The notes under the pieces are model-generated. The model searched no databases, was not told the origin of the DNA, and worked only from the letters and a program-made list of their open reading frames with translations. From NCBI GenBank assembly GCA_020137815.1, contig CM035358.1, positions 1,607,033 to 1,671,032 of the forward strand: a stretch of 64,000 bases of DNA, written 5' to 3'. Every line of letters starts with the position of its first letter. Position 1 is the stretch's first letter. The stretch comes from Hormiphora californensis. Taxonomy: Eukaryota > Ctenophora > Tentaculata > Cydippida > Pleurobrachiidae. Below, piece after piece: positions 12,401 through 24,200 of the stretch. Both the position numbers and the translations under genes were made by a program.

Positions 12401-13420
12401 TAACTTTCTAAACAACGTGTTATATCAGGTAAAGGTTGGGGAGTTAGATGTGCGAAGAAGCTTCCCAAAGGGTCCTTTATCTGTGAATATCTGGGGGAGA
12501 TCATATCTGATAGTGATGCTGATAGGAGGCTAAATGATACCTACCTTTTCGATCTGACTGTCGTGGTAGGTTTCAGGAAATGGCTTTGTTTTACCATATT
12601 TTTTAATTTCTCGTGTTTATAAGTTTCTTGATCAAACTTTTAGCCATAAAATCCTGAGCTATCTGCAATCAGTTAACAAATAACCACGATATGATTATTT
12701 GCTGATACTCGTCCCAGACGTTAAGTTCCACCCACAATATAATTATTTGCCCCTAACTGGTACTCCCTTCCCAGACGTTAAGTTCCACCCAAGGGGACGA
12801 CAAGACAGTAGGATCAATTGATGCATGTCACTATGGCAACATATCCCGTTTTATTAACTCTTCCTGTGAACCTAACTGTGTCCCTGTGAAGGTGAGTAGT
12901 GTTTGCAACCATATATATGGACATATGACGTCACTAATTGACCATATTTGGGCATATTACGTCATCGACTGGCCAATTGCAATATATACTAGAAGTATAA
13001 CTGTGTTCCCCTGAAGGTGTTTGTTGATCACCAGGATATGAGGTTCCCCAGAATAGCCTTCTTCACAACAAAAGATGTCCCAGCCTATCAAGAAATGACG
13101 TGAGTACTGCTAGTCGTCATTGACCTGATCCTATTCTCCAGCCATGTATGACAATAAATGTACCTAAATCCATATCCCCCTCCCCCACTAAACTGCAGAG
13201 TCGATTACCCCCTACCTAACCCCCAGGTTCTAATACAGTTAACCCCTCACACAAACTGACCACCCATCCTCCCTACAGGTTCTACTACGGAGACTCGTTC
13301 TGGGACGTCAAGAAGGAGGTGCTGAAATGCAGCTGTGGAGCTTCAAACTGTATCGGATCACGGGATGGTGTTGGCGGGGCTGGGGATCTTTCCGACCACT
13401 CTGACGTGGAGATCGATTAG
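6409..13420 (+). CDS. EHMT: Histone H3K9 methyltransferase of the EHMT/G9a-GLP family
   Basis: Nineteen exons: 6409-6561, 6662-6792, 6944-7061, 7616-7687, 7741-7823, 7949-8045, 8436-8546, 10040-10165, 10302-10385, 10554-10800, 11015-11130, 11408-11511, 11613-11757, 11957-12047, 12173-12319, 12429-12565, 12775-12891, 13017-13099, 13279-13420. All phases agree; about 767 residues. Ankyrin repeats lie at about 197-446 ([41 protein letters not shown]). The pre-SET Cys cluster follows ([29 protein letters not shown]). The SET domain shows [34 protein letters not shown] and FYYGDSFWD, and post-SET shows [12 protein letters not shown] enzymes mono- and dimethylate H3K9 in the nucleus, and their ankyrin repeats read methyl-lysine. 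An acidic VIDLD...[11 protein letters not shown] stretch could bind SUMO (inference). The N-terminus is shorter than in vertebrates and I see no cysteine-ring region. Exon 4 is the least certain exon. Confidence 0.95.
7163..7611. mobile_element. MITE-like inverted-repeat element in EHMT intron 3
   Basis: Ends GGGGGGAGACACACTGA at the left and its near reverse complement TCAGTGTGTCTCCCCCC at the right. Inside, a longer palindrome (roughly 7250-7345 against 7405-7500) is almost exact. No coding capacity. The right end touches the proposed acceptor of EHMT exon 4 (AG at 7614-7615) and supplies its pyrimidine tract. Confidence 0.8.
12685..12791 (+). repeat. Tandemly duplicated 3' splice site of EHMT exon 17
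   Basis: Two copies of a roughly 57-bp unit, each ending in a pyrimidine tract, CAG and the exon start ACGTTAAGTTCCACCCA (12718-12734 and 12775-12791). Only the second leads into the SET-domain exon. The first copy, in the same phase, reaches a stop codon after 12 codons. Confidence 0.85.
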
Positions 13421-15205
13421 AATATCTAGTTAAATGTAAAGGGACTTTGAAGAAATGAAGGAGAGAGAGGCAGAAGGATACGCTAATTATTTGGGTTATT
13501 GTGAAATTGATGAAACTAACTATTCTACACTATGTTGTTGGGAAAATAGATTTTATATGTTGTTGTTGGGTTGCTCACAAGAACAGTGTTGTCAGAGCAT
13601 TGGCCTGACAGGAACAGTGGACAGTGCAATTCCTGACAGAGGTCAATGCCTGACAGCTGAAATGCGAGTAACAAGAAAGATCTGACGCTTTCTCGAATTA
13701 TTTGACTTAAACAAGAAATTAAATTACCCTTGTAACCCCGTTACTGTTAGATGAAACTTAGTTCGATAAACCTCCACATTTCGCAGTGTACTTGCAGAAT
13801 GTAGAATGTAGAATCTACATTGTAGATATCTCTGATATTATGTAAACTATATTCTAGAAAGTACTTGGTAACGAAGTTACCCCTCCCTTGCCGGCGCGTG
13901 AAGAGTGTGAGGTGTCTTCGATAGCAAAGAAAGTACTGGGTTGTTTGAAACTGGAGGTATCTGAACATAGAGGGCCTCAATGAATGATCACTAGCTATAG
14001 CTGAGGTGGGAGAGATAAAGACAGCTATTTTTACCTTACTGTTGTGTTATTTTTATCCTATTTATAATTGTCAGTAAAATACCGCCGTTTTTATTGTTCA
14101 TACCAGTTGGTACCATTATATGCAACCCTAGGCACATCTCCCAACTAACATCATTTGGAATTGATGTGCCTGGGGTCAGGACGAGGTTTGTTTCCTTGGC
14201 AGCGGCGGTGAACCAAATTAGGGCGCGAATGCTCTGTCTGGCGGCGCCAGATACCGTTTTGGTTCTCTGTGGGCTCAAAATCTCAGATGGGGTCGCGGCA
14301 CCAGACAGGACGTACCCAAGTTTTGGGCACGTCGCGCCCAGACAGGGTTTGGGCATTGCCCAAACCCTGTCTGGCACCGCCGACCCCATCTGAGCGCAAA
14401 CCCAAGTTGTCTCCCAATGTGCCAAGAGAAGATTCAGGAATCATGAAGGCAAGGGCGACAACTGTCTCCCAATGGCACAATTTTAGTATGCGTGATGGTA
14501 CGAGCTGGTCATTTATCATCTGTCTGGCGCCGCCGACCCCATATGGGCCCATCTGGACGCACTGTTTGATTTGAGAATCAAATTAATCGGGGTCTGGCAC
14601 CGCCAGACAGTTTATTATCAAATAAAACTCAAAAGGTTCACCAACTGTAAAAATATAATTGCAAACCACACATGATATGTTAAATATACAGATTTTGAAA
14701 TAAACAAAAACCTTTTTCAATGTACTGTCAACCACATAATAACCTCAAACTCCTAGTTACCATGGAAACCCCCGAAACCTAAAACATGTTCATGTTTTGA
14801 CAATCTGTATGGATTTTATATACCCCTTGCGGATTCTAACATTATTTGTCCATTCAAAACCTCAGTGCAAAACCATGTGCAAGCATGTTTATGTATTCAT
14901 GTTTACATATTAAAAGTATAAACCTAGCCCACGCATGCTAAATGTTCTTGCATCAGAGTGCGAAATGTAGGGAGTCTGGTCGAGAGCTCCCTTTCATGCT
15001 CGCGCTCTACTGCTAAGTATACCTCTCTCACACCCCTTACTCCGGTTTAACACAAACTATAAATCCACACACTCACAACCCGATACAATATATGCTTTTT
15101 ATGATAAAAAAGCAAAACTTGTTAGCTGTAAACAACCCCTTGACAACAAACAATAAACCAATTAAAAAAGGCTCTCATCTCCTAAAAAGGCCTGCTATGA
15201 CAACG
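13421..15205. other. Intergenic region with palindromic modules, no gene seen
   Basis: The 3' ends of EHMT (+) and the sulfotransferase (-) face each other here. About 13690-14080 and 14640-15100 are AT-rich and show nothing recognisable. The part at 14220-14616 is GC-rich and palindromic and is listed separately. Short open frames in it are by-products of the symmetry. Confidence 0.6.
14220..14616. repeat. Cluster of palindromic GTCTGGCRCCGCC modules
   Basis: Several inverted and direct copies of a unit containing CTGTCTGGCACCGCC and GACCCCATCTGAGCGC. Examples are 14271-14308 (reverse), 14365-14396 (forward) and 14519-14615, the last ending in CTGGCACCGCCAGACAG. A perfect hairpin CCAGACAGGGTTTGGGC/GCCCAAACCCTGTCTGG sits near 14338-14373. 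The same unit recurs at 32129-32195 and 51453-51514, so this is a dispersed, probably non-autonomous mobile module. Confidence 0.75.
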
Positions 15206-18011
15206 CTAGCTCGTCTGAACTATGGCAGGAAATGGAAAGTGTTCGTCATTAACATCAGTGCCGTATCCAAAGAGGAAAAAGTCTTTCTGGTAGAAGGTTA
15301 TTAGAAAATTAATATCTTCTTTAGATAGTTGGCTGAATAACTCTTTGGTGAGGTCCACCGTAGAGTAGGTCTTGCCAGCAGTGGATAGCTTGTCAGCATG
15401 CAGACTGTCACTCACCACACCAATCTGAAGGGAGAGAGGGGGAGTTAGATGAGGGTGGTACAGTATTATTATGTTCTAACACAGTCTAGTAGGGAGAGAG
15501 GGTGGTACTGGCGCATTGAACAACAGGATATTATTCTGGTGATGTAACCTATCTAGTCTAAACTTTAGTAAAGTCTCCACTACTCTAGAACTATCATGGG
15601 AGGTGTAGTGGTTGCTAGCTGAGTGGAAGAAGCCTCTTTCACCACCTTACTCAAGAAGTGTAGTAGAAATTTACTCAACAAGTAGTGATAGGTTACGTTT
15701 TCTTACCTGAGATAACACATAGTTTGTATCACTGTCCATGTACTCAAAGAACCCCACAAAATCATAGTCCACTTTGCACGGATAACATATCTCCGTCTGG
15801 GGCATCCAGTGCCGATCAATCAACCCCGCTTTCATACCCTCTATAAACTCTGGAAACGACACCAAATGCTCTGCTTTATTCTTTTCAAACTCCGCAACAG
15901 CCGCCTTTCCTCCTCTTGACAACTCAATCATCGCCCTACCGTACTTCTTATAAAAACTCTGATTGATCTTCCCATCGACCAACTGGAACTTGTTCCGCCA
16001 CGCAGACACAACCCGTGTGAAGGGATGTCTAAAGAAGACGGTGTTGTAATAGTTTGAGTAGGGAGGACGATCTGGTGAACCACGGCTCCTGCTTAGATCC
16101 ACTATATCCTTACTATTGTGAACGTTCTTCATTGCGTTAACTGTCTGTTTGGTTTGTTTGGCACGTTCCTCAGCAGGCATTCCCAGGACGATGAGAGTTC
16201 TCTTCCAGTTGGTAGATCCAACCTGTGACAGGGTGTGGTGAGTAATATATAAGGAGGGAGATTTGGGCACGTCGCGCCCCTCATGTTCGCGACCAAGAGG
16301 GAGATAGGGTGTGACGGAGTTGTCGGTGAGAGGGAGGAAGATTTGGGTAGATGGTGTTGGATACAAAGAAATTAGTAGGGTAGATTATGTTTTCAGGTTG
16401 GGTCAGTTTGAGATCCAAGGGAGAGTTCAAAAAAGAGTTTATTATTATCTGATAAAACAAATTCATCAAGAACTGAGCTGGGGATAAAATGGAAGAATAA
16501 CCAACCTTTGGAACAGTGCACAGGGTAAACTTGAAGTTGTCCACCTTTTTGTTAAAGTAACTGACTGCAATATGCTGTATCGACATACCATAGTTACTGA
16601 GAGGCACCTCCATTACTATCTGGCATTGCTGAAAAGAGAGTCAAGTAAAACAAGGGCTGAACAATAACTAAAAAAGGGGTTGGGATTTAGGAACACGATG
16701 CAATTTATTTCTCAGTCATTCAGAACGGACTCTAAGCTCAACTATTACTTATAGTACTGTTTCTCAAAGTAATACAAGGTCGTTTACTCAGAGTAAACGA
16801 CCTTGTATTACTTTGTATTACTTTGTAATCAGCTCCAGAATCTTGATCCTGTCGAGCGCTTTACCAGCAATCCCTTTATAAGCAAAGATAGTACTGTTTC
16901 TCATCATTTTATAGCGTCGCATATAACTCCGTTCTCTAGTCACCGCGCGCTACATCATCATCCGCCGCCCCTCTCTGAGCTTGGACTCTGCTCCACAGGG
17001 ACACACTTCCTATCATGCTACTGCACAGTACAGCAGCACTGTTGTCATTTCTATTTATGAAATAAAAGGGTATCATGCAGATTGCAGAGTGAAGGAAAAT
17101 AACAAGCTAGAAATGAAGGATTTGGGGACCAAAGAATTAGCTTTCCCTATTTCCAAGGGTATCTAAATTGAGTAAATTCTTAATCCATCCAATGTGATTC
17201 TCCCTCATTCGCTCTCAAGTCTCTGTCATACAGTATAAGTCAGACTCATGATCGAATTATGCAGTGATCTTTGTAGAATCAATTACCCATCAATATTCCA
17301 TATTCCAAATAAAGAGACTGCTGGAGAAGAAAGGAATATACTGGGCAATGAAAGATCAAAGAGGGAAAACAAAAATGGCCAAGATGAGAATGCAGTGTGA
17401 GACGTGTTTACCGCTGAACTGTGTTAATTCTACCTCCTTGCACATATAGATTCTTTTCTTTTACATCTTTGAAACAAAAGATAATTTCTCTCTTCCCACC
17501 CACCTGTGCTCTTCGCTTGTGGTACTCCAGCTGGTCCGTGTGAAGAAGAGGAGAGGAGGGAGCGGTTTCGTTAGTTTCGCCATGATTATCTGCTGCTACC
17601 AGGTCCTCCTCTGTAGCTTGGTGAGATATTGTAGAGGGACGGGGCGAGTATATAGGTACTGGGGTTGTTGCATCTGAAAGTGAGGGTGGTTAGAGAGGGT
17701 TGTATACTGGTGATTTAAAGCATCAAGAGTTTAGCCATTATCAAAGTATTACAAGAATTTTATTACAATAGCTCAATAGTCCTGAGTATAATAGCCGCAC
17801 TACTCAACCCCTATTGTACTGGGTGTCCCACAATCAATCCAGTCAATTCCAGGGACCCTACTTTGGGAGACTGTATAATAATAAGTATAATAATACTCAT
17901 AATAAAACATATTATATTTCTTCAATCCTTCAACTTCTTTCAGAGCTCCAACATATATGTGATTGTTGATGTGGGTATAATATGCAGACCAAGTTGTTAG
18001 AGCAAATGAGA

Positions 18012-18103
<92 letters not shown>

Positions 18104-18155
18104 GAGAGAGAGAGAGAAAAGAAGGAGAAAGAGAGAGAGAGAATGAAGGAGAAAG

Positions 18156-18235
<80 letters not shown>

Positions 18236-21200
18236 CAGACAGAGAGACGGACAGAGACAGATCAGACATAGAGAAATGAAAATAATATGTCAAGCAGACA
18301 GCTCTCACACATACATACACACATCCCTACAAACTTCCCAATTCGGTAGCTACCTAGAACTCACACAAGAGCACCCCCACGTGGATCACATCTACAGCAT
18401 TTTATATTTACTGAGTCTCGATATACATAATTTGCCCGACTGATCAGTAGTGTCATATGTCAGTACCTGTCTTTCACACAGACAAGATCTGATCATGATT
18501 TCATTAACTGTGGACAGTAACCGGCAGTGATGTACAGAATATAAAAGTTATCATGTCAGTTCAAAGGATGAAGCCACCCCTCTAGTGGTGCAGAACTGGG
18601 CCAGCCCTGTGTGTTTGTGTGTGCGTGTGTGTGAGAATGTGTGTTTGTGTCTGTGTCCTATCGCGAAGGTGCTTGTTTTGACGCTGAGTTCTATTAAAAG
18701 TACAGCATCTTCGCGCGCGCGTGTGTGTCGCTTTGGTGACACGCGCGCGCGTTTTCTGAGATCTGAGAGAGAAGAGCGATGTGTTTTTTGAGAGAGAGTT
18801 TTCTTTTGTCGGAACGAAGCAACTTTCAAAAGCGTGTGTTCTCTTAGTCAACTGAACTGTAACAATCCTTTACCGTTACTTTTACATTCACAAAAATAAA
18901 AGACAACGTGTTTACTTTCGCCTTTACGCTCCAGCTGACGGGTACGCCCCATACGTGTCACGAAACCACCCCAAGAACGTCCCTTTCCAAACACCCCCGA
19001 TTGCAGTCCACTTTACACCCATCTGGTGACTTCCAAGGAAACGGACCCATCGAAGTAAACTATCACCATGAATAACCACCGTGCCCACTCACCGGTTGAC
19101 AGCCTTGCCGGTGACATTCAACCTGGAATGGTGGCGCGACGTGTCTTGGAGTACTCCACACCACGCAACCGGGATATCCGACTGAATCAGAGTGTTGTTA
19201 ATCGCCAAAGAGCACATTTACCCACTACTTCCGTTGATGCTCAGATCTTTGAACCTCCGAGGGTCAGACGATCGTTGTATGAAAGATCCCTTGACACTAC
19301 CAGAAGAGTACCAGAACCGAGAGCAAATGCATCGATCATCAGCCAAGAGCCACTGTCTCAATGGGATACTATCGATCAGTTTGATCTCAACTCCACAGTA
19401 GCTTCCAGTCGACAGGTACGGCCTAAGAGAGTCATCAATGCCCGGCAGCATCAACAGAACCAACAACCCAGCAGACTGCAGGACCAGCGTCCGCCAGAAT
19501 CATACCTAGCAGATTTGAACATTTCACGAGTTGATTCAGGCCGAGAATCAGTGATTTTGCAACATGCTGATGCAGTTGCACCAAGGATCATGTCAAGTTC
19601 CCCGAAACGAGAGAATACGAGAGAAAGGATCCGAATCCCTGAAGATAGACCCAAGACGCCAGAAAAAAGAATGTCACGGATTTTGAACCTATCAAGAGTT
19701 CCCAGTCGCCGAAACACTTCATCAACCAAACCAGACATCAAACAGTCATCATCAAGCAAACCAAACGTGCCCATAGCTCCCGCGGTAGCTCCAACAAGTT
19801 ACCCAGTAGCAAATCAACTGAACACGCAACCAACTCAGATCAACCAAAACAGAGCCCCTCTCCCTGGAATAAAACCGCCAAAGTTCAAGGAAGGAAGTTG
19901 TCTGAAATCATACCTGGAAAGGTTTGAGGATTACCTTTCAACGGCGACCGTAAACCCTCAGGATGTGCGTGGAATCCTAATAAACTGTATAAAGTGCGAT
20001 CAAACATACAGGCGGATACGCCGCCTGAAGTTCAGCCAGGAAGAAATGGCCGATCCAAATAAGCTGCTCAAGTTCATCCGTGACACCATACTGAACGATG
20101 CTGCCATCGCCGAGACAAATCGTTTGGAGCTAAAGGACATCAAACAAGAAGAATTCGAGTCGGTAACTGATTTCGCAGAGAGAATACACCGGGCAGCAGA
20201 ACTGGCGTTCCCAGATGAATCAGATATCGTATCAACGCCAACAAGATAGACGCTCTACAAGATGGTCTCCACGACCGTGATGTTGCTAAAGATGTCTGTG
20301 ACTGGAAGAAACAGGATATCGCCTTCGAGACTCTAGTTGCTGAAGCGGAGAGAGCAGCGACCCAGAATAAAATTTTCAAGAGAGGCGGTGCTGAATCTGG
20401 AGCCACAGTCTACGCGATCCGGAACGAGGGACCACGAACGATCCAAAACCCGCCTTACCAGAGAAAGACTTGGAACCCTTGCAAGTTCTGTAAGAAGACG
20501 AACCACTCAGAATCACACTGTAGGTTCAAAGATAATTTGCCAACTATGTGGCCAAGATTTACATGATGCCAAGAACTGTCCCACGATATCGAGCAATATC
20601 CAAGCAAACATGAACCCCGTGCAGACTCTACAAACCACGAACTTCCAACCACAGGCTTTCACAACTGGTAGTAGGAGACAAGCTACACAGTTAATACCTG
20701 GAACGAGAGAGCATGATAGGGCTAATGGCCTATGCTACATCTGCCACGAGAATGGACACCTTAGCAGAGCTTGCAATAACCGAGGTAGGCAGTTAAACGA
20801 GAGAGCGGTCGGAGATTTGAACAACACGAACACACACCTGAACTCCGGCCGCGTGAACTAACTCAGCGTACAATGACCCCGGCACAGAAAAAGGATATCA
20901 AGAAGAACAGGGTGACCACACCTGAATCTGTGCCGGTAGAATGCTTCTGGGATCCACCACGATCAGAGGAGGTGCATCCTAGAGAAGATGAAGGGGATAC
21001 AGCAACATCGTTAAAAAGCACACACGCTATAGCGGGTACTGAAATAACACCCGATGAGAATGTTAGTGGTCTCTCCTCGTCATCTGATGTAGACGTCGAA
21101 TCGAAGGACTTGCTAGTCACTGCAAAGTTGTCCCCAAGAACAAAGAAAACGGAAAAAGTGGTCATCCGAAAGCAGGAGAAGAATCAATCCCACACTGACG

Positions 21201-24200
21201 TGAGCGATGAGAAAAATGAAATAGTCGATAGTTCAGCAGTAGTTGAGGTCGAGGGCAACAATGAGGACGATGTTATCCCTGAACCCAAGACCGAACGGAA
21301 GAAAAAGAGAAACAAGAGGAGCAAGGCAGCGAAAGTGAAAGCCCTCTCTGGAGAAGAAATACGGAAATCTCAAGAAATTATTGTAAACGGACTCATCTAT
21401 GGCCCAGCATGGTGTGAGGATCAAACTAAACACCGGGTGCGCATGTTCATCGATACAGGAAGCCAAGTTAACCTTATTGACTGGACAACTGTATGTAAGT
21501 ACGGGCTAGTGTCTGAGATCCGTGAGACAAACAGAAAGTTGAGAGATTTCAGCGGAAATCGGATACCTTGCAGAGGCGCCATCTCCTTGTGTATGATAGT
21601 CGGAGGAGCCACCATTAATCTGGTCAACTTCGTGGTGTGCGAAGGAATGGATACAGATATTCTATTAGGTGACCCATTCTGGTCGTAGCACAGGAGCCGC
21701 CTTGGACTATACGAACGCTGAACTAAGAGTCCCAAATGGTGAACCAGTACCTTTCCTGCCAAGACCAAGAAGCACCAAGAAGATTCTCCAGATAAGGTGG
21801 GGAGAAACTACCACAATACCACCTCATACTATGGGGTATGTCGTAGGATCCCTGAAGGAAGATTGTCTAGGTGATACGATCGGTCTTGTCTCAACTGATT
21901 GGTCACGGAAAAATAATGGCCTACTCATTGGTGACGCAATTGCCGAAGCTATGGAAGGAGACATTCCCATGAGAGTTTGAACTTTAGCGAGGAGCCGATA
22001 ACCCTCCAAAGGGGTAATAAAGCCGCTAAATTTCCGCCCAGTGCCAGAGTACGACCCTTATTCTAGAGTGGAATGGGAAGACCGAATCCAATTTCTCCGT
22101 GAGTCTGAGGAACCGGAAGTCGAGAAATGGACAAAGGAAGAGCTATTCGAGCGTCTAAAAGTAAAAACTGCATCCAGGAACCTCACGAAACAACAGGCTC
22201 AGATCTACAAGACATAATTTGGGAGCACAGGGACTGTTTTGCATACGATGAGTATGATCTCGGTTCCTGCATATGGTACAAAGCTACGATCAAGTTGAAG
22301 GAAGGGGCTACACCTCAGTGGACCCCTCCATTCCCTTGCCCATACAAGCTTGAGGGGGGAGATGCAGAAAACAATCGATGAGATGGTGAAAACGAATGTG
22401 GTGGAGATCCTTCCGCAACGGTCAGATTGGAACTCACCAACATTCCCTGGTACGAAAGAAAACACCTAAAGGGCAGCCTCAGCGTTACAGGCTTGTGTGC
22501 GACCTAAGGAACGTGAACAAGATGTGTATGCCAGCAAACTTCCCATTGGCTCATTTGGATCATGTCTTGGATAAAATCGGCCAGGACAAGATATTTTCCT
22601 CTTTTGACCTTACCCGAGGATACTGGCAGCTTCCCTATGACGAATCCTCGAACAGATCACTGCCTTCTTGTATAAGAACACCCAGTACGCATTCTCGAAG
22701 ACAGTGATGGGCCATCGATCATCCGGACCATCTTTCTGCGATATGATGAATCGTCTGCTCGGATCTCTCCCGATAGAGCAAGTTGTCCAATTTGTGGACG
22801 ACCTCCTCCTATCTTCTGTCACAGCTGACCAGCACCTTGATCGTTGGAACGGCTTCTGTCCAGATTGTATGGTGCGAACCTCAAGATTTCACCAGACAAA
22901 AGTCAGCTGATGAGAGATGCAGTTGATTTCGTTGGAGTTCGTGTCAGCGGTGGCGGTATAAGTATCACTGAAGACCGTGTAGCTGACCTCCCTAGCACTC
23001 CGTGAGCCTGAATCAAAGAAAGAGGTCATGCAAGCAATGGGTGCCCTGAACTATGTGAGAAAGTGGATTCCAGCCTACAGTTTCTATCAGTAAAGCCAAT
23101 ATTCGCTTCTATACGCGGGGGAAAGGAGTGCAAGTTCAAATGGACCAAGAGTGATGAGCGTACGCCAACTGAACAGCTCGTCGCGGAAGTACCAGCTTGC
23201 ATACCGAATCCCCTCCCTACATCCCCTGGGGCCCCTGATGCCAGTGAGCGAGGTTTTGTGCCTCCTTTTCCCAGAATTGGATACACCTGATGGAGGTAGA
23301 GAACGAAGGATTGTCGCTTACTATAGCAGAGCACTCCCAGAGTACAAGAAATCGCGGGGACAGACGAAGCTTGAGTTCGAGGCTCTGTCCGCAGCAATCC
23401 AACACTGGACCATATATCTTTACAACGTGGAAGAGTTTGTCGTCATAACAGACTGTTTATCCTTGGTTAAAGCCGAGGGTACCCTTTTCACGAAACCAGA
23501 CAACGCGGTGATCAAGAAAGTTCTGAAGTTAGCCGAATTCAACTTCAAACTCCGACATTTAAGTGGCCCGGAAAACAAGATGTGTGACTGGTTATCGAGG
23601 TTCAGCCTTCCGCCAACCAAGACCGAAGCCGAAACACAAACGACACCTCAAACTCATGAAGATTTGACTAAAGTTGTCAAGGTTGTTAATCCATGCGATA
23701 GAAACAACGAAGAGATACAACAAAATGTCGTCCGAAAGATACCTGAGGATCGTCACAACTCCACAGAGTCCGAAGCAGACACAGAATCTGAAGCAGACAC
23801 AGAGTCCAACCATGAAGATCGTTTTAGCAGCGACATGGATACAGGAACGTACACGTCTACTGAAGATTCATCTGAAGACATATCTCTGTCGACAACACGA
23901 GTTAGCAGTGCAAGCGAGTGCGAAGTCTTTATCGTACAGAGCACTCAGTTTCCGGAAGCATCGTACGTCACGGAGTATAAATACTTCAGTAACGGAGACG
24001 AGTCACCCACCCAATCAGATGAAAACAGCCACACGAAACATGAGAGTATTGGCTCGGAAGAAAATCTAGGCCTATGCAAGATACTCGACAATCTGGTGAG
24101 CTGTGAAGAGATAACCACCCATCCAATAAAAGTCATGAATGAAGATAACGAAGCAGAAGAAGAATGGTCATATGAGCAGGAGATTCATTGTTTATGCGCA

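Noticed and set aside
14094-14574. Overlapping 90-130-codon frames on both strands
   Set aside because: They fall in palindromic repeat modules and read the same repeat in several frames; no splice or domain support.
18013-18320. Long open frames of Arg-Glu or Ser-Leu repeats (also at 36117-36899 and 55231-55689)
   Set aside because: They are translations of (AG)n/(CT)n microsatellites with no start context, splice pattern or domain.
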